Source: CAJQQY01 sp964352225 (GTDB taxonomy: Bacteria; Bacteroidota; Bacteroidia; Chitinophagales; Saprospiraceae). From it: 14,732 nucleotides of DNA. Both the position numbers and the translations under genes were made by a program. Location of the stretch: assembly GCA_964352225.1 (NCBI GenBank), contig CAYGRM010000155.1, forward strand, positions 1 to 14,732. Direction: 5' to 3'. The notes below the pieces were generated by a model. The model made no database searches and was not told the DNA's origin. It saw only the letters and a list, made by a program, of their open reading frames with translations. Positions 14,396 through 14,732 of this stretch are shown here, piece after piece (position 1 is the first letter of the stretch; each line of letters starts with the position of its first letter).

Positions 14396-14459
14396 GACTC
14401 GTAAAACGACTCTCCGATTTATCAAACGTTGAACGGCTCAGAGAATCATTTTACGAGCC
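14396..14459 (-). promoter_or_regulatory. 22-bp stem-loop in the leader of the DinB-fold gene
   Basis: Arms 14396-14417 and 14438-14459 pair over 22 bp around a 20-nt loop that itself contains TCAA/TTGA. On the leftward transcript all 22 pairs are canonical or wobble: four are G-U. On the + strand those four would be A-C mismatches. The stem ends 13 nt before the start codon, where the ribosome binds, and no U-tract follows, so it is a leader structure rather than a terminator. Confidence 0.7.
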
Positions 14460-14469
14460 TTGCGTGAAA

Positions 14470-14494
14470 TTCCAAAATTATTATAATTTTGGAA
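14470..14494. promoter_or_regulatory. Palindromic divergent promoter of folP and the DinB-fold gene
   Basis: A perfect palindrome: two 12-bp arms around a central T at 14482. It contains TAATTTTG on the + strand (14484-14491) and again on the - strand (14480-14473), both exact TAnnTTTG matches. The rightward box would start folP transcription near 14497, 23 nt before its ATG. The leftward box would start near 14467, 8 nt before the leader hairpin of the DinB-fold gene. Confidence 0.65.
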
Positions 14495-14519
14495 ATAGAT
14501 TTAACAAACAACATATTAA

Positions 14520-14732
14520 ATGCTTCATCAAAAATCCACTTTAAATTGTAATGGTCAGCTACTTGATCTTTCCGATCCAGTTATTATGGGCGTTTTGAAT
14601 GTAACTCCTGATTCCTTTTTTGATGGAGGAAAATATAAAAATGTAAAAGCGTTGTTACATCAAGTTGAGAAAATGATTTCTGAGGGCGCAATGATCATTG
14701 ATGTGGGAGGAATGTCTACTCGCCCAGGTCCA
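14520..14732 (+). CDS. folP: Dihydropteroate synthase, 5' part
   Basis: The first 71 codons of FolP; the rest lies beyond the window. The enzyme condenses p-aminobenzoate with 6-hydroxymethyl-7,8-dihydropterin pyrophosphate to form dihydropteroate in cytosolic folate synthesis, and is the target of sulfonamides. Diagnostic motifs are MGVLNVTPDSFFDGG (23-37) and DVGGMSTRPG (61-70), the latter with Met where Glu is most frequent (DIGGESTRPG). The ATG at 14520 gives an N-terminus of normal length before the barrel. The promoter is probably the palindrome at 14470-14494. The pyrophosphate released by FolP chemistry has no evident link to the lipoprotein pyrophosphatase earlier in the window. Confidence 0.93.
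   Translation, partial: MLHQKSTLNCNGQLLDLSDPVIMGVLNVTPDSFFDGGKYKNVKALLHQVEKMISEGAMIIDVGGMSTRPGP

Overview
The window is AT-rich chromosomal DNA from a member of the Bacteroidota. The evidence is an OmpA-family protein with the TPR / PD40-propeller / carboxypeptidase-regulatory / OmpA architecture of the type IX secretion protein PorE, a compact ECF sigma factor, Bacteroidota-style lipoboxes ending in SSC, a DUF4230 protein, and several matches to the Bacteroidota -7 promoter box TAnnTTTG. I cannot fix the order; Saprospirales or Cytophagales-like marine lineages would fit. A run of 10 Ns at 7202-7211 shows this is a scaffolded draft or metagenome assembly, so gene content there is uncertain. 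I saw no rRNA, tRNA, CRISPR, prophage or insertion sequence.

Layout, left to right. 1-110: the probable tail of an unseen + strand gene and a 21-bp bidirectional terminator. 119-1614 (-): a fold-type IV PLP enzyme (4-amino-4-deoxychorismate lyase / branched-chain aminotransferase type), then a secreted protein with a divergent TonB C-terminal domain. 1723-2157 (-): a four-helix, histidine-bearing membrane protein. 2260-3840 (-): an arsenosugar pair, a CxxC peroxidase-like protein then the radical SAM enzyme ArsS, closed by its own terminator. 4068-4682 (+): an inorganic pyrophosphatase with a lipoprotein signal. 4865-6130 (+): a FemAB/GNAT-like acyltransferase, ending at a terminator shared with the next, convergent operon. 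6212-8405 (-): an ECF sigma factor with a hydrophobic tail, a lipoprotein cut by the gap, and a membrane protein placed like an anti-sigma factor. 8668-9918 (+): lysA. 10026-11972 (-): the PorE-like OmpA protein. 12326-13549 (-): a membrane-anchored DUF4230 protein. 13894-14382 (-): a DinB-fold protein. 14520-14732 (+): the start of folP, cut by the window edge.

Most genes are ordinary housekeeping or accessory functions. The less ordinary signals are mainly in the non-coding DNA: (i) a perfect palindrome between folP and the DinB-fold gene that holds a TAnnTTTG box on each strand; (ii) a 22-bp leader hairpin just upstream of the DinB-fold start whose four imperfect pairs are all G-U wobbles on the transcribed strand; (iii) a hairpin cluster ending in a U-tract at 13682-13868, with no + strand gene, that looks like a small RNA; (iv) a roughly 100-nt nested palindrome between lysA and the OmpA gene. 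At protein level the most unusual items are the sigma factor's hydrophobic C-terminus and the exported pyrophosphatase. These are hypotheses from reading alone; no folding, homology or expression computation was run.
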